Source: Methanomethylovorans sp041447285 (GTDB taxonomy: Archaea > Halobacteriota > Methanosarcinia > Methanosarcinales > Methanosarcinaceae). Taken from it: DNA of 64,000 nt. The stretch covers positions 62,001-126,000 of the forward strand of contig NZ_JBGMEB010000005.1 of the NCBI RefSeq assembly GCF_041447285.1, read 5' to 3'. Below the pieces are notes generated by a model. The model worked only from the letters and a program-made list of their open reading frames with translations, ran no database searches and was not told where the DNA came from. Below, one piece after another: positions 43,900-53,011 of this stretch (its first letter is position 1; the number at the start of each line of letters is the position of its first letter). The translations under genes and the position numbers were made by a program.

Positions 43900-44435
43900 T
43901 AACTTTCACATAGTTGTAATATTGCAGCTTCTGGATGGGAATGTATTACTTCATCCAGTTGCCTTTTACAGTCTGTGGGGATATTCAGAGTAGTATCTTT
44001 TTCAATGAAGTCTATTATGGATTCGTTTTCTGTGAGTTCTATAACATCGAAGTCGTTTACCATTAACATTACTTCTAAAATTGACTTCCGAATTGAATCC
44101 TCATCCTCTTTTTGAGAGCTGATAACGGCTTTATCATGATGCTTGAGTTCAGCATGCGCTTTTTCAATTTCAGGAGCTAGAATCTCCATTCCTGCTTTCA
44201 TAGCTCTGGATGCAGCAAGTACCTGAAGAAGCAGTATTTCATCAGACTCAAACATATCTCCTACTTCTCTCATAGCTGCTATGCATCCCTCTTCAGCAAG
44301 TATTACGGGATCTATGCCTTTATCTATCCCTTCTGTTACAGCTGAGTTAATTTCCTTTTCATCAAATTCCTTGATGGACTTCCTGATCCTGAAGAGAATA
44401 TCGTCCTTTGTTTTTTCCATATTGGTTTTTAGCAC
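43899..44435 (-). CDS. Corrinoid-protein relative lacking the cobalamin ligand motif
   Basis: A 178-residue protein. The first 95 residues match the helical cap domain of methyltransferase corrinoid proteins (B12-binding-2; IDKGIDPVILAEEGCIAAM, GDMFESDEILLLQVLAASRA). The following domain should carry DxHxxG for the axial histidine and cobalt, but that stretch is absent; a shortened beta/alpha fragment (EVMLMVNDFDVIELTENE) remains. It cannot bind B12 in the usual way. It may be a decoy, regulator or assembly partner of methylamine or methanol corrinoid proteins. The GTG start at 44435 has AGGAGGT six bases upstream, so the gene is intact and translated, not debris. Confidence 0.75.
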   Translation of the reverse strand: MLKTNMEKTKDDILFRIRKSIKEFDEKEINSAVTEGIDKGIDPVILAEEGCIAAMREVGDMFESDEILLLQVLAASRAMKAGMEILAPEIEKAHAELKHHDKAVISSQKEDEDSIRKSILEVMLMVNDFDVIELTENESIIDFIEKDTTLNIPTDCKRQLDEVIHSHPEAAILQLCES

Positions 44436-44648
44436 AATACTACCTCCTGCATCCCTCTATGATTAAGCAGGAACATTGTAATATATTCGACAAAAACCAA
44501 GTTGTACTTAAATCTGTCGAGGGCTGAATGTTTATCAATAATCTATCCACTATATTATATAAAAAAAGAAAAATAATATGTACGAATCCACTATTAGTGA
44601 ACAAAACAACATAAAATATAAAAAATTACTATCTTGTATCGGGAAAAA

Positions 44649-44663
44649 GGAATAAATTATTCC
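44649..44663 (-). terminator. Terminator after leuB
   Basis: GGAATAA-A-TTATTCC is a 7-bp perfect stem, followed on the minus strand by TTTTTCCCG. It lies about 47 bases after the leuB stop. Confidence 0.5.
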
Positions 44664-44684
44664 AAAGAGATAAATGAATGTCAA

Positions 44685-44702
44685 TACCTGCAGCTGCAGG
44701 TA
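44685..44702. repeat. 18-base perfect palindrome downstream of leuB
   Basis: TACCTGCAGCTGCAGGTA is fully self-complementary and lies eight bases beyond the leuB stop. It is GC-rich in an AT-rich gap. It may be an extra stem of the leuB terminator or a protein-binding site. Confidence 0.7.
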
Positions 44703-44709
44703 CTACATT

Positions 44710-45837
44710 TTACATTGAAGATACTATTCTCGCAATATCGTCGCCCACATCGGATGTTGTTGACGTGCCACCCATATCATACGTCTTCACATTATTGTTA
44801 AGAATGTTCTTTTCAATAGCAGCAACAATTGCATCTGCAGCTTCTTTTTCTCCAAGCTGTTCCAGCATAAGTGAACCTGCCCAGATAGTAGCTATGGGGT
44901 TTACTTTATTTTGTCCCTTGTATTTGGGTGCAGAACCATGTATGGGCTCGAACATACTTGTACCCTCTGGGTTGATATTTCCTCCTGGGGCCAGTCCAAG
45001 TCCGCCCTGTACCATTGCACCAAGGTCTGTAATTATATCTCCAAACATGTTAGGAGTAACAACTACGTCAAACCACTCTGGATTTTTCACAAACCACATG
45101 GTGATGGCATCTACATAGTTAAAGTCCGTCGATATTTCCGGATAACTTGAAGCTATGTCCTGGAACTCACTTCTCCAAAATCCATATATATCAGAAAGTA
45201 CATTTGCCTTGTCCACTGAAGATACATGCTTCTTCTTTTTCATAGCAAGGTCGAACGCGTATTTGATCACTCTTCGGGTACCTTCTTTTGAGATCATACC
45301 AATCTGGTAAGCAATTTCCTCGCTATCTGTCTCAATATCCAGGCCGAACTTCGCTGAATAAAGATTCCTTTTAACTTCCAGCAGGTTTTTACTAACACCC
45401 TTTTGGGCTTTTCCACCGATACCTATGTAAAAATCCTCGGTATTCTCTCTTACCACAGTAAAGTCAATGTCCTGTGGTGTTTTATCCTTTATAGGTGTCC
45501 ATACACCTTCGAGCAATTTTATAGGCCTGAGGTTCACATATTGGTCGAAATAGAACCTTGCCGCCAGAAGAATTCCCTTTTCCAGAACTCCCGGTGCTAC
45601 TCGAGGATCCCCTATGGAGCCAAGGTATATCACAGGGTAATTTGAAAGTTCTTTGAGAGTATCAAGGGAAATTAGTTCTCCTGTTTGCAGGTAGTGGTCA
45701 GCACCCATCGGAAATTCTATCCAATCAACATCAAATCCGAATTTCTCACCTGCAGTCTCTATTACTTTTCTTCCTTCGGCAATGATCTCTGGTCCTATCC
45801 CATCGCCAGGAATTACTGGAATCTTGTACTGAGTCAT
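44710..45837 (-). CDS. leuB: 3-isopropylmalate dehydrogenase family (LeuB)
   Basis: A 375-residue NAD-dependent beta-decarboxylating dehydrogenase. IPVIPGDGIGPEI starts the protein, VRENTEDFY and SSVDKANVLS are substrate and metal segments, and NMFGDIITDLGA carries the Mg-binding Asp residues. In leucine synthesis it converts 3-isopropylmalate to 2-oxoisocaproate. Archaeal relatives can also act on homoisocitrate (AksF) or citramalate-derived substrates. Its place directly after the leuD gene in the same operon supports the leucine or a related 2-oxoacid elongation pathway, but the substrate cannot be settled here. Confidence 0.92.
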   Translation of the reverse strand: MTQYKIPVIPGDGIGPEIIAEGRKVIETAGEKFGFDVDWIEFPMGADHYLQTGELISLDTLKELSNYPVIYLGSIGDPRVAPGVLEKGILLAARFYFDQYVNLRPIKLLEGVWTPIKDKTPQDIDFTVVRENTEDFYIGIGGKAQKGVSKNLLEVKRNLYSAKFGLDIETDSEEIAYQIGMISKEGTRRVIKYAFDLAMKKKKHVSSVDKANVLSDIYGFWRSEFQDIASSYPEISTDFNYVDAITMWFVKNPEWFDVVVTPNMFGDIITDLGAMVQGGLGLAPGGNINPEGTSMFEPIHGSAPKYKGQNKVNPIATIWAGSLMLEQLGEKEAADAIVAAIEKNILNNNVKTYDMGGTSTTSDVGDDIARIVSSM

Positions 45838-45867
45838 ATTTATTCCTTTAAATCTAGATATTATTTT

Positions 45868-46350
45868 TTACTCTACCATCTTCTTGGCATACTCTATCAG
45901 GCCGCCAGAATTTACAATTCCTCTTACAAAATCTGGAAGTGGTGTGGCCTGATACTGTTCACCCTTTGTAATATTCTTTATGACTCCAGTGGCAAGGTCC
46001 ACCTCAAGGGTATCTCCATCATCTATTCTGTCCGTGTCAGGGCATTCCATGAGTGGAACTCCTATGTTGATGGCATTCCTGAAAAATATACGTGCAAATG
46101 ATTTTGCTATTACGCAGCCGATCTTTGTTCCTTTGAGGGCCAAAGGTGCATGTTCTCTCGAAGACCCACAGCCAAAATTGTTACCTGCAACAATTATATC
46201 ATTCTCTTGCACTTTCTTGGGAAATTCTGGTCTTACTCCCTCGAAAGCATGTGCTGCAAGTTCTTTGGGTGTGTTCATTATAAGATACCTGCCCGGGATC
46301 ACAGCATCGGTATCTACGTCATCACCAAATTTCCAAACTTTTCCTTTCAT
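45868..46350 (-). CDS. leuD: 3-isopropylmalate dehydratase small subunit
   Basis: The 160-residue swivelling subunit of isopropylmalate isomerase. With LeuC (not in the window) it interconverts 2- and 3-isopropylmalate. WKFGDDVDTDAVIPGRYL and NFGCGSSREHAPLALKG are typical, the latter contacting the substrate and setting specificity; the archaeal forms overlap with HacB (homoaconitase). The ATG at 46350 fits the family start; the GTG three codons earlier (46359) is possible. It is 30 bases upstream of leuB. Confidence 0.93.
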   Translation of the reverse strand: MKGKVWKFGDDVDTDAVIPGRYLIMNTPKELAAHAFEGVRPEFPKKVQENDIIVAGNNFGCGSSREHAPLALKGTKIGCVIAKSFARIFFRNAINIGVPLMECPDTDRIDDGDTLEVDLATGVIKNITKGEQYQATPLPDFVRGIVNSGGLIEYAKKMVE

Positions 46351-46486
46351 ATTTATCACAGCCAGACATATACTAATATTTATGATTGTAATATTGCCAG
46401 ATTTTGAACTGACATCAACTACCTAAATACAATAATCCTAAATAATACTAATGTAAGTGGATAATAGTGTATATTTTCTCTCAGAA

Positions 46487-47791
46487 TTAAGTTTCATTGT
46501 TTTTTTCCTGTTTATGGGTGGGTAATGCAGTTGGTTCGTTACCACCGTGCCAGCTAAGTCGCGGTCGCATTCTTATCACATGAGCCGCTTCAGTGGTGTC
46601 ATCAAGTATGAAAGCTATTCCTTGTTCCATTCCCATTTTTCGGATCGAATCGCCAATATCTTCCTTCATATAGTTTGGTCTGAAAGATTCAAGAGCATTG
46701 ATATCTTCAGCTGCTGTTAGGCGGTGGCATATCAGTATGTCTGATTGTGAAGTAACTTCCGGGTCAAGGGCTGAAGGACGTTGTGTAGCAAGAATAAGCG
46801 AAAGCCCCGGTTGTCGGCCCTGCCGTAACCATTCATTGGTAAGTACTTCCGAAGCAAGAGTTTTGTTTCTGGTTGGTATAAATAAATGCGCTTCATCTAT
46901 GAACATCCAGGTCATGGGTATGCCTGTATTATCATGTCCATTCCCCATTAATGTGCGTTCTTCGGATCTTCTTGCCTCTAAACGTTGGTAGTATATTTCC
47001 TTGCTGATATGCCCTACTATGGAAGCTCTGATATCCAGATCCTTAAGGGTACTGACATCCAATATAGCTGTGCAACCTCTGCGCACAAGATCATTTATAT
47101 GAACTCCTTCTTCTGTAAAAACACCCCATGAAGATGCGGTTCTGATATAGTTTTCAGCAGCACTCTTTGTCACAATGTCAGTTCTTTCATCTTCCAATAC
47201 CTTGTCCATTATAGCATCAAATGAAAAATTACTGTACATTGATCTGAGTTCTGCGATAACTCTAATTAGCAGTACTCCAAGAGGTGATACTTCATCTATT
47301 TTGAAGATCTTGCACCATGCATAGCCATCCATTGAATGGATAGGTATTGAAAATGGAATAACTTCTATGTTTTGTTCCTTGTACTTTTTTACACTGCCTA
47401 AAGGGACAAATATTTTGATATCGAATTCTTTTGGGGTCAGGGACCATTGCTTAAGTAAGCTTTCCTGTGGTTCATTGGCTTTTTTCATTGTCCAGAATAT
47501 TCCCATTGTATCGATGACAAGAGACGCCATATTGTTCCTTATAGCATCCGGAAGCAATGTGAGTTCTTCTATAAGGGTACCCATTGTATAAGATTTTCCA
47601 TATCCTCTTTTGCCACATATAAGAATACAATGCGGCCCAAGAGCATCCAATCCTACATAAGAACCAGCTGAGCCATCTAGTGCAAGATATCTCCCAAGAT
47701 TTAGAAGTCCCTGTTCTTCTTTATTTCTTCTTCCAAGAACATATCGTTTTTTGGCAACGCCTGCTCCAAAAGTATCAGAGATAGAATCCAT
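46487..47791 (-). CDS. HerA/DUF87-type ATPase
   Basis: A 434-residue hexameric-type P-loop ATPase of the HerA-FtsK group. Walker A is GKRGYGKSYTMG (about residues 55-66), Walker B TWMFIDEAHLFIP and an arginine-rich SRSEERTLMG-like loop; LATQRPSALDPEVTSQSDI is a marked HerA segment. Canonical HerA works with the nuclease NurA in end resection, but no nurA is adjacent. It might act alone, or be one of the paralogues for DNA or defence roles. The promoter region behind it carries two AAAATGACC copies. Confidence 0.85.
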   Translation of the reverse strand: MDSISDTFGAGVAKKRYVLGRRNKEEQGLLNLGRYLALDGSAGSYVGLDALGPHCILICGKRGYGKSYTMGTLIEELTLLPDAIRNNMASLVIDTMGIFWTMKKANEPQESLLKQWSLTPKEFDIKIFVPLGSVKKYKEQNIEVIPFSIPIHSMDGYAWCKIFKIDEVSPLGVLLIRVIAELRSMYSNFSFDAIMDKVLEDERTDIVTKSAAENYIRTASSWGVFTEEGVHINDLVRRGCTAILDVSTLKDLDIRASIVGHISKEIYYQRLEARRSEERTLMGNGHDNTGIPMTWMFIDEAHLFIPTRNKTLASEVLTNEWLRQGRQPGLSLILATQRPSALDPEVTSQSDILICHRLTAAEDINALESFRPNYMKEDIGDSIRKMGMEQGIAFILDDTTEAAHVIRMRPRLSWHGGNEPTALPTHKQEKNNET

Positions 47792-47876
47792 AGACGGAGA
47801 ATATACTGCATTTATATATTTATTTTATCCTCTGGTATATTACCCAAGTAAGCTTCAAAACTATTGATAGAGACAA

Positions 47877-47907
47877 AAAATGACTTCTAAAGTAGAAGGG
47901 TCATTTT
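47877..47907 (-). terminator. Stem-loop between the FAD oxidoreductase and the HerA-like gene
   Basis: AAAATGAC-TTCTA pairs with TAGAA-GG-GTCATTTT: 13 pairs with one 2-base bulge. On the minus strand it would end the oxidoreductase transcript. The same GGTCATTTT occurs again at 47932-47940, so a regulator-binding role is also possible. Confidence 0.45.
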
Positions 47908-47971
47908 ATATACACTCTCTTATCAAAAGGAGGTCATTTTGTTTATTCACTATACTCAATACCTTCAGTTT

Positions 47972-49381
47972 TCATATTTTATATGAATTCAGTTTAATTA
48001 TACCTCTGGCTGCAAGCAGTCCCGTTGCTGCAGAGTTTACCAAGTCCCTGGAAAGACCAGTGCCATCCCCTGCAGCAAATAATCCTTTTACACTTGTTTG
48101 CATATTATTGTCTACGGATACTTCCATTGCATAAAGTTTTACTTCGGGTGCATACAGGAGCGTAGAGTCAGAGTTGACTCCGGGAATGATCATATTAAGG
48201 GTGTCCAGGCCTTCTATTATATCCATAACTATCCGGTGAGGCAGAGCCATGGAAATATCGCCGGGAGTTATATCCTTTAGGGTATTCCTTACATTATTTT
48301 TTGCAATCCTTGCTTCAGTGGAGCGGCGTCCTCTACGCAAATCTCCCATTCTCTGCAATACTGGTTTCCCTCCTCCAATGGTAGTAGCCAGTTTTGCCAC
48401 TGATTTTGCGTACTTGATTGTGTTTTCCATCGGATGTGTTAATTCCACATGTACCAGAAAAGCAAAATTTGTGTTATCTGAACTCATAGTATGCATGGAA
48501 TGTCCATTTGTAGCGATGAATCCCTGATAATTTTCTTTCACAACAAATCCATGTTCATTGGTGCAAAAAGTTCGCACAAAATCATCATATCTGGAAGTAC
48601 GGATGTGGAATTTAGGGTCATGGTTTATGCTGGTTACCGGGTCCATTATTATTGCAGGGACCTCTACCCTTACTCCAATATCAACTCCACTAAAACCTGC
48701 CTTTATAGAATGCTCGGCCACCAGCTGGCTCACCCATTCACAGCCAACTCTTCCTGGGCAAAGTAATACATTTTTTGAAGTGATGTGCGTTCCATCCTCA
48801 AGTATTACTCCTTTGCATGTAGAATCTATAATTATTAGATTGTCAACCCTTGTTCTTAGCATAAAGCGAATGCCTTTGATATCAAGATCATGCTTGAATC
48901 GTGAAATGACCTCTTTCGCGTCATCTGATCCTATATGCCTCTGCCTTATTTCTATGAACTTGGCACCCACTGATGCTGCCCTACGCTGCAACATCTCAAC
49001 TTCTTGTTGATCTGGCATGGAAATCTCGGTTGTGGCACCATATCCCAAAAATATCTCATCAACCTCTTCTACAAGTTTCCAAGCCTCGTTCTCATCATTT
49101 GTGAAAGCAGACAGGTCCCCGCCAATATCTGGTCTGAGGTTCAGAGTGCCATCAGAATAAGTTCCTGCACCGCCGACTCCGCACATAATATCGCAAGGTA
49201 TACAGTGAGTGCATTTCATCTCAGGTTCCAGGGAGCAGTGCCTGTCTTTCACATCGCTTCCCATGTCTATAATCAGTACGTTCAATTTATGGTCGGCAAG
49301 TTCTCTGGCAGCAAACATGCCTGCAGGGCCTGCCCCTACTATGATTACATCATATTCAGGCCTGTTAAAAGAAGAGGTCAT
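47972..49381 (-). CDS. FAD-dependent oxidoreductase
   Basis: A flavoprotein of about 469 residues. The N-terminal dinucleotide motif is VIIVGAGPAGMFAARELADH (GxGxxG). A Cys-rich segment (CTHCIPCDIMCGVGGAGTYS) is typical of the COG2509 family, to which I assign it; the C-terminal GLFAAGDGTGLSRDLVNSAA is the second FAD-binding strip. COG2509 members are predicted NAD(P)/FAD dehydrogenases of unknown substrate. The ATG at 49381 was chosen because AGG lies suitably upstream and the FAD motif begins 12 residues in. It follows purP on the same strand, with a 43-base gap. Confidence 0.88.
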   Translation of the reverse strand: MTSSFNRPEYDVIIVGAGPAGMFAARELADHKLNVLIIDMGSDVKDRHCSLEPEMKCTHCIPCDIMCGVGGAGTYSDGTLNLRPDIGGDLSAFTNDENEAWKLVEEVDEIFLGYGATTEISMPDQQEVEMLQRRAASVGAKFIEIRQRHIGSDDAKEVISRFKHDLDIKGIRFMLRTRVDNLIIIDSTCKGVILEDGTHITSKNVLLCPGRVGCEWVSQLVAEHSIKAGFSGVDIGVRVEVPAIIMDPVTSINHDPKFHIRTSRYDDFVRTFCTNEHGFVVKENYQGFIATNGHSMHTMSSDNTNFAFLVHVELTHPMENTIKYAKSVAKLATTIGGGKPVLQRMGDLRRGRRSTEARIAKNNVRNTLKDITPGDISMALPHRIVMDIIEGLDTLNMIIPGVNSDSTLLYAPEVKLYAMEVSVDNNMQTSVKGLFAAGDGTGLSRDLVNSAATGLLAARGIIKLNSYKI

Positions 49382-49424
49382 GCACATCATCCTTTCAAAT
49401 ATGAACAATGTGCAGTATGTTTTC

Positions 49425-50492
49425 TCAAGATAAAATCTTATCCAGTTGTTTAAGTTTTCTTGCGAGAGATATTTCTTGGGCGATCCGTCTTCCTGTTGAA
49501 AGCCCAGGTTCTATGAAGTCTGAATATGGAGAACCTCCCGGATAAAGATTAGTGCCTGCGACTATACGGGCAGATATCTCAAAGACCTTTATCTCAAGTT
49601 TATCCGTGAATACTGTTTCAAGGCAGAAGGGGCCTATCATGCCGTCAAACAGTTTTAATGATTGTTCCACCACTCTTTCTCCAAGTTCGAATATGAGAGG
49701 GAGCAATGACTCTCTTGCAACGAGTGGAACATTTCCTGTGACCACGTATGTAGGGTGGATTCCAGCATCTTCAAGCTCCCGTGGGGAACCCAGCCTGAAG
49801 ATCTCATCCGCATTTGATTCTACTCGCCTGTCCATGCTTAACATTTCCAGAACACCTGTGCTTAGGGCATAGCCTTCTGTCTTCAGGGGTGAGTAGAAGA
49901 AATGAAGGTAATACCTTGTGCCTACTATGAATTCCTGAATATTGTACTTCTGGGTCTGATCCACATTTTCTAGGAACTCCTGATAGTTCTTAGCAACAAA
50001 AAAACCACGCCCTCCTTTAGCTCCATGGTATTTTACCATAACAGGCCCGTTTATTTCTTCGGGCTTAACTAATTTGGGCATGTGGATTCGCGCACCTTCT
50101 AGCCATTCTCTTTCTTTATTCCTGTCAGATTCCCATTCGAGCACATTCCTGTTACCAAAAGTTGGAACCGGGAACTCCATGAATTTCTCTGTACCAAGGT
50201 ATTCCACAAAAGAACCATGTGGCACAACGATAGCATTCTTCTTCACAAGCTGTTCCGCTATTCTTGGAATTTCCTGGTAGTTATCTACTACAATGAACTC
50301 GTCTGGCTTTGCTTTAGGGAAAGCATTATAAAATTTAGGTGGTTTGCCGACGCAGATACCAATAGTCTTGAAACCTTCCTTTCTTGCACCGTCGAATATC
50401 TGAAGGCTCGAGTGAGAGCATACAGTTGCAATTGCAAGATTATCCAGATCATAGGTTTCGATGATTTTCATGATTTGGTTTTTTTCTATCAT
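49425..50492 (-). CDS. purP: 5-formaminoimidazole-4-carboxamide ribonucleotide synthetase
   Basis: An ATP-grasp enzyme (355 aa) that joins formate to AICAR with ATP to give FAICAR. This is the archaeal solution for purine formylation without folate. Segments MVKYHGAKGGRGFFVA (phosphate-binding) and IKVFEISARIVAGTN (metal site) are characteristic of PurP. A PurH of bacterial type is encoded 7 kb away in the same window, so two alternative formylation routes may exist. It is read in the same direction as the FAD oxidoreductase. Start ATG 50492; the codon-8 ATG (MKIIETYD) is another option. Confidence 0.93.
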   Translation of the reverse strand: MIEKNQIMKIIETYDLDNLAIATVCSHSSLQIFDGARKEGFKTIGICVGKPPKFYNAFPKAKPDEFIVVDNYQEIPRIAEQLVKKNAIVVPHGSFVEYLGTEKFMEFPVPTFGNRNVLEWESDRNKEREWLEGARIHMPKLVKPEEINGPVMVKYHGAKGGRGFFVAKNYQEFLENVDQTQKYNIQEFIVGTRYYLHFFYSPLKTEGYALSTGVLEMLSMDRRVESNADEIFRLGSPRELEDAGIHPTYVVTGNVPLVARESLLPLIFELGERVVEQSLKLFDGMIGPFCLETVFTDKLEIKVFEISARIVAGTNLYPGGSPYSDFIEPGLSTGRRIAQEISLARKLKQLDKILS

Positions 50493-50620
50493 TGTTGTGC
50501 CCCAAAAAGTTACATTATATTGTTCTATCTATTTTTTAAGTTTGCGGAATAATTCGATAACTGCGAATTGTTTGGTAGTTTACGGAAAAGTTATGAAGTT
50601 CGTGGCTAATATAGTAAAAT

Positions 50621-51520
50621 ATGGAAAAAACAGAGGATGAAAACAATAATTCCGATAAAGTATTGGTCTTACCTCTAAATGAGGATTCAAAAAAAGTGAC
50701 ACAAGCCCTCTCTAATGAAAAAGCTCTTAAAATGTTAGAGATGCTGGCAGACAAACCCATGTCTGCTACTACTTTATCTGAAAAGATGGGTTTGCCTCTT
50801 ACTACTATCAAATATAATCTTGATAGTCTTATCGAAGCTGATCTCATAAAAGTAAAAGAGACGAAGTGGAGTCAAAAAGGCCGTGAGATCAAAATCTATG
50901 AGCCAGTGCAGAAACTCATAGTAGTAGTTCCAGGAACGAAGAATGTTGACCGATCATCTATAATGGGTATGCTGAAAAAATACCTAGGCCTTTTCATAGG
51001 CGCTGTATTTGCTGCAACTGGTATAGAATATCTTACACGTCGCATGGGTTTCTATTCTTCTTCAAATTATTCTCCTGTGGTTCTTGAAGAAGCTGCTATG
51101 AAATCCAGTGAATATGCTGGATTCGCTAATGAAAGCCTTGAATATGGTGCTAATGCATTTGATCAGGCGAATGCATCCGGTGGAGCCTCCCCAATGTCGG
51201 CCAGTACAATATCTAATGATACTGCTAGAAATGTTGTGTCAGATCAGATTGTGAATGCGACTTCTTCAATCTCTCCTGCCGAAGGCTTGACCACGCCCTA
51301 CGTGGATATGGCAGGAATGAATGCTACAGATATGAATGCAACCATTTCACCTGTACAGTATCCAACATCTGGAGACGTAACGTCTCTTACAGGTACCACT
51401 CCGGGTCTTATTCCCCCTGATTTTTTAGCGCATGTAAGCGTTTGGTTCTTCTTTGGCTGTATGTTTGTCATATTATTCATGCTAATAAGGGAAATATATT
51501 ATAGAAAAAAGTCTCTATGA
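50621..51520 (+). CDS. Membrane-bound winged-helix (ArsR-like) regulator
   Basis: A 299-residue protein. Residues about 25-110 form an ArsR-type winged helix (MSATTLSEKMGLPLTTIKYNL as the DNA-reading helices) in the cytosol. A membrane helix (about 122-142, LFIGAVFAATGIEYLTR) and a C-terminal one (about 270-290) follow. Between them lies an Asn/Ser/Met-rich loop that would be outside the cell. One-component membrane regulators of this kind are frequent in methanosarcinal genomes. Target genes and signal are unknown. truA follows 16 bases later. Confidence 0.85.
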   Translation: MEKTEDENNNSDKVLVLPLNEDSKKVTQALSNEKALKMLEMLADKPMSATTLSEKMGLPLTTIKYNLDSLIEADLIKVKETKWSQKGREIKIYEPVQKLIVVVPGTKNVDRSSIMGMLKKYLGLFIGAVFAATGIEYLTRRMGFYSSSNYSPVVLEEAAMKSSEYAGFANESLEYGANAFDQANASGGASPMSASTISNDTARNVVSDQIVNATSSISPAEGLTTPYVDMAGMNATDMNATISPVQYPTSGDVTSLTGTTPGLIPPDFLAHVSVWFFFGCMFVILFMLIREIYYRKKSL

Positions 51521-51536
51521 GTGTTTGTGAGACTGA

Positions 51537-52346
51537 ATGAGGGTTGCACTTAAGATCGCATATGTGGGAACAGGCTATCATGGATCACAGATCCAGCCGG
51601 ATGTTGCTACCATTGAAGGAGAGCTCTTTAATGCCTTAAAAGAGCTGGAAATAATTGATGATCCAAAAATAGCATCTTTCCAGAGCTCTGGCAGGACAGA
51701 TGCTGGTGTCCATGCAAGAGGACAGGTGGTTGCATTTAATACTGATAAGCCGAACCTTGCTATTCCAAGGGTGATTAATTCTAAATTACCCAATTCTATT
51801 TGGGCATGGGCACATGCAGAAGTTCCGGATTATTTTGATCCAAGAAGAGATGCAAGCAGTAGGTTATATCGATATATCCTGAGTGGAGAACAGTATGATA
51901 TCTCACGTATCAGGTCTGCTTCAAAGATCCTGGTTGGGGGACATGATTTTTCCAATTTTTGCAGCAAAGACGAGGATAAAGGCACAGTTCGTGATGTGAA
52001 AAGGATTGATGTCAGAGTAAGCGGAATGCTGACAAAGATAGATGTGGAAGCAAACAGTTTTCTTTGGAACATGGTGCGAAAAATGGTTACTGCCCTTACA
52101 ATGGTGGGAAGTCGTGTAAGGGATGAGTCATGGCTTAAACAGATGCTTGATCCTGAATCCTATGAAGAAGGACTGGAACCGGCTCAATCTTATGGTCTCA
52201 CTTTGATGGAAGTAAAATATCCAATGGAGATCCCTTGGATAGAAGATACATACTCACTGCGCAGAGCCTCTGAGAAAGTACAGGAATATCTTGTAAGACA
52301 TCGAGTCATGGCTGAAGTAATGCAAGAACTTGTGCCAAAAGAATGA
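51537..52346 (+). CDS. truA: tRNA pseudouridine synthase A
   Basis: This isomerises uridine to pseudouridine at positions 38-40 of the tRNA anticodon arm. The catalytic Asp lies in SSGRTDAGVHARGQV (about residues 55-65). GHDFSNFCS and the C-terminal NSFLWNMVRKMVTALTMVG (tRNA-binding and RNA-contacting) are in place. The 269 residues are normal for the archaeal form. It lies just behind the membrane wHTH gene and ahead of a YgjP-like peptidase gene. Confidence 0.95.
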   Translation: MRVALKIAYVGTGYHGSQIQPDVATIEGELFNALKELEIIDDPKIASFQSSGRTDAGVHARGQVVAFNTDKPNLAIPRVINSKLPNSIWAWAHAEVPDYFDPRRDASSRLYRYILSGEQYDISRIRSASKILVGGHDFSNFCSKDEDKGTVRDVKRIDVRVSGMLTKIDVEANSFLWNMVRKMVTALTMVGSRVRDESWLKQMLDPESYEEGLEPAQSYGLTLMEVKYPMEIPWIEDTYSLRRASEKVQEYLVRHRVMAEVMQELVPKE

Positions 52347-52394
52347 GGTTCTTATCCTACGGAATTATCGCACAGCTGTGCTCTTGATGGTTAA

Positions 52395-52973
52395 ATGACG
52401 AAAAATATTTTATCATCCATTAAAATCAATGATGTAGATATACCTTATGAGGTAATATCCAGAAAGATCAAGTATCCCAGACTGGAGTACCGGCATGGTC
52501 ATCTTAAACTTATAGTACCTGCCGGTTTTAAAGAGCATGAAAAGCTGGTTAATAAACACAAAACATGGGTATACCGAAGATTTGTTGCTCATAAGCAGAG
52601 GGTTTTATTTACTGCTGATTTTGAACTTCATTCAGGAAGGACTGAAGGGCAATTGCAAGAATATGTTGAGTCATTAATAGTTCCTATTGGAAATGAACTA
52701 GGTGTGTTTCCTAGGAAGGTGGCATTCAGACAGATGCGCACTAAATGGGGTAGCTGTAGTTCAAAAGGGAACATCAATCTGAATACCCATTTGAAATATT
52801 TGCCTGAAAAGCTGATAGAGTATGTTGTATTCCATGAGATGGTACATTTAATAGAAATGAATCACGGACCCAGGTTTAAGAAAATAGTGCAGGCAAAATT
52901 CCATGAGCACAAAACTCTTGAAAAACAGCTTCATGGATACTGGCTTGCGATTTCAGAGAAATATGCTGTTTAA
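52395..52973 (+). CDS. YgjP-like (DUF45) metallopeptidase
   Basis: A 192-residue protein. The HEMVHLIEMNHGPRF stretch contains HExxH plus a third ligand, a zincin signature. KWGSCSSKGNINLN before it matches the DUF45/SprT-like M48 relatives. The N-terminal half is strand-rich. These cytosolic proteins are thought to be peptidases but have no assigned substrate. The ATG is preceded by a long leader after truA. Confidence 0.85.
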   Translation: MTKNILSSIKINDVDIPYEVISRKIKYPRLEYRHGHLKLIVPAGFKEHEKLVNKHKTWVYRRFVAHKQRVLFTADFELHSGRTEGQLQEYVESLIVPIGNELGVFPRKVAFRQMRTKWGSCSSKGNINLNTHLKYLPEKLIEYVVFHEMVHLIEMNHGPRFKKIVQAKFHEHKTLEKQLHGYWLAISEKYAV

Positions 52974-52990
52974 GGAATAATAAAAAAGAT

Positions 52991-53009
52991 CACGGTTTCT
53001 ATGACCGTG
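52991..53009 (-). terminator. Terminator of the TPR lipoprotein gene
   Basis: CACGGT/ACCGTG arms with a 7-base loop lie two bases beyond the stop. On the minus strand ATCTTTTTTATT follows. Confidence 0.65.
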
Positions 53010-53011
53010 TC

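Noticed and set aside
43899..43901. The TAG stop of the corrinoid-like gene read through as pyrrolysine
   Set aside because: Only a few codons follow before TAA, a terminator stem begins at the stop, and other genes here also end in TAG.
47933..48134. Short plus-strand frame beginning in the spacer between the HerA-like and oxidoreductase genes
   Set aside because: It runs antisense into the conserved C-terminus of the oxidoreductase and has no domain.
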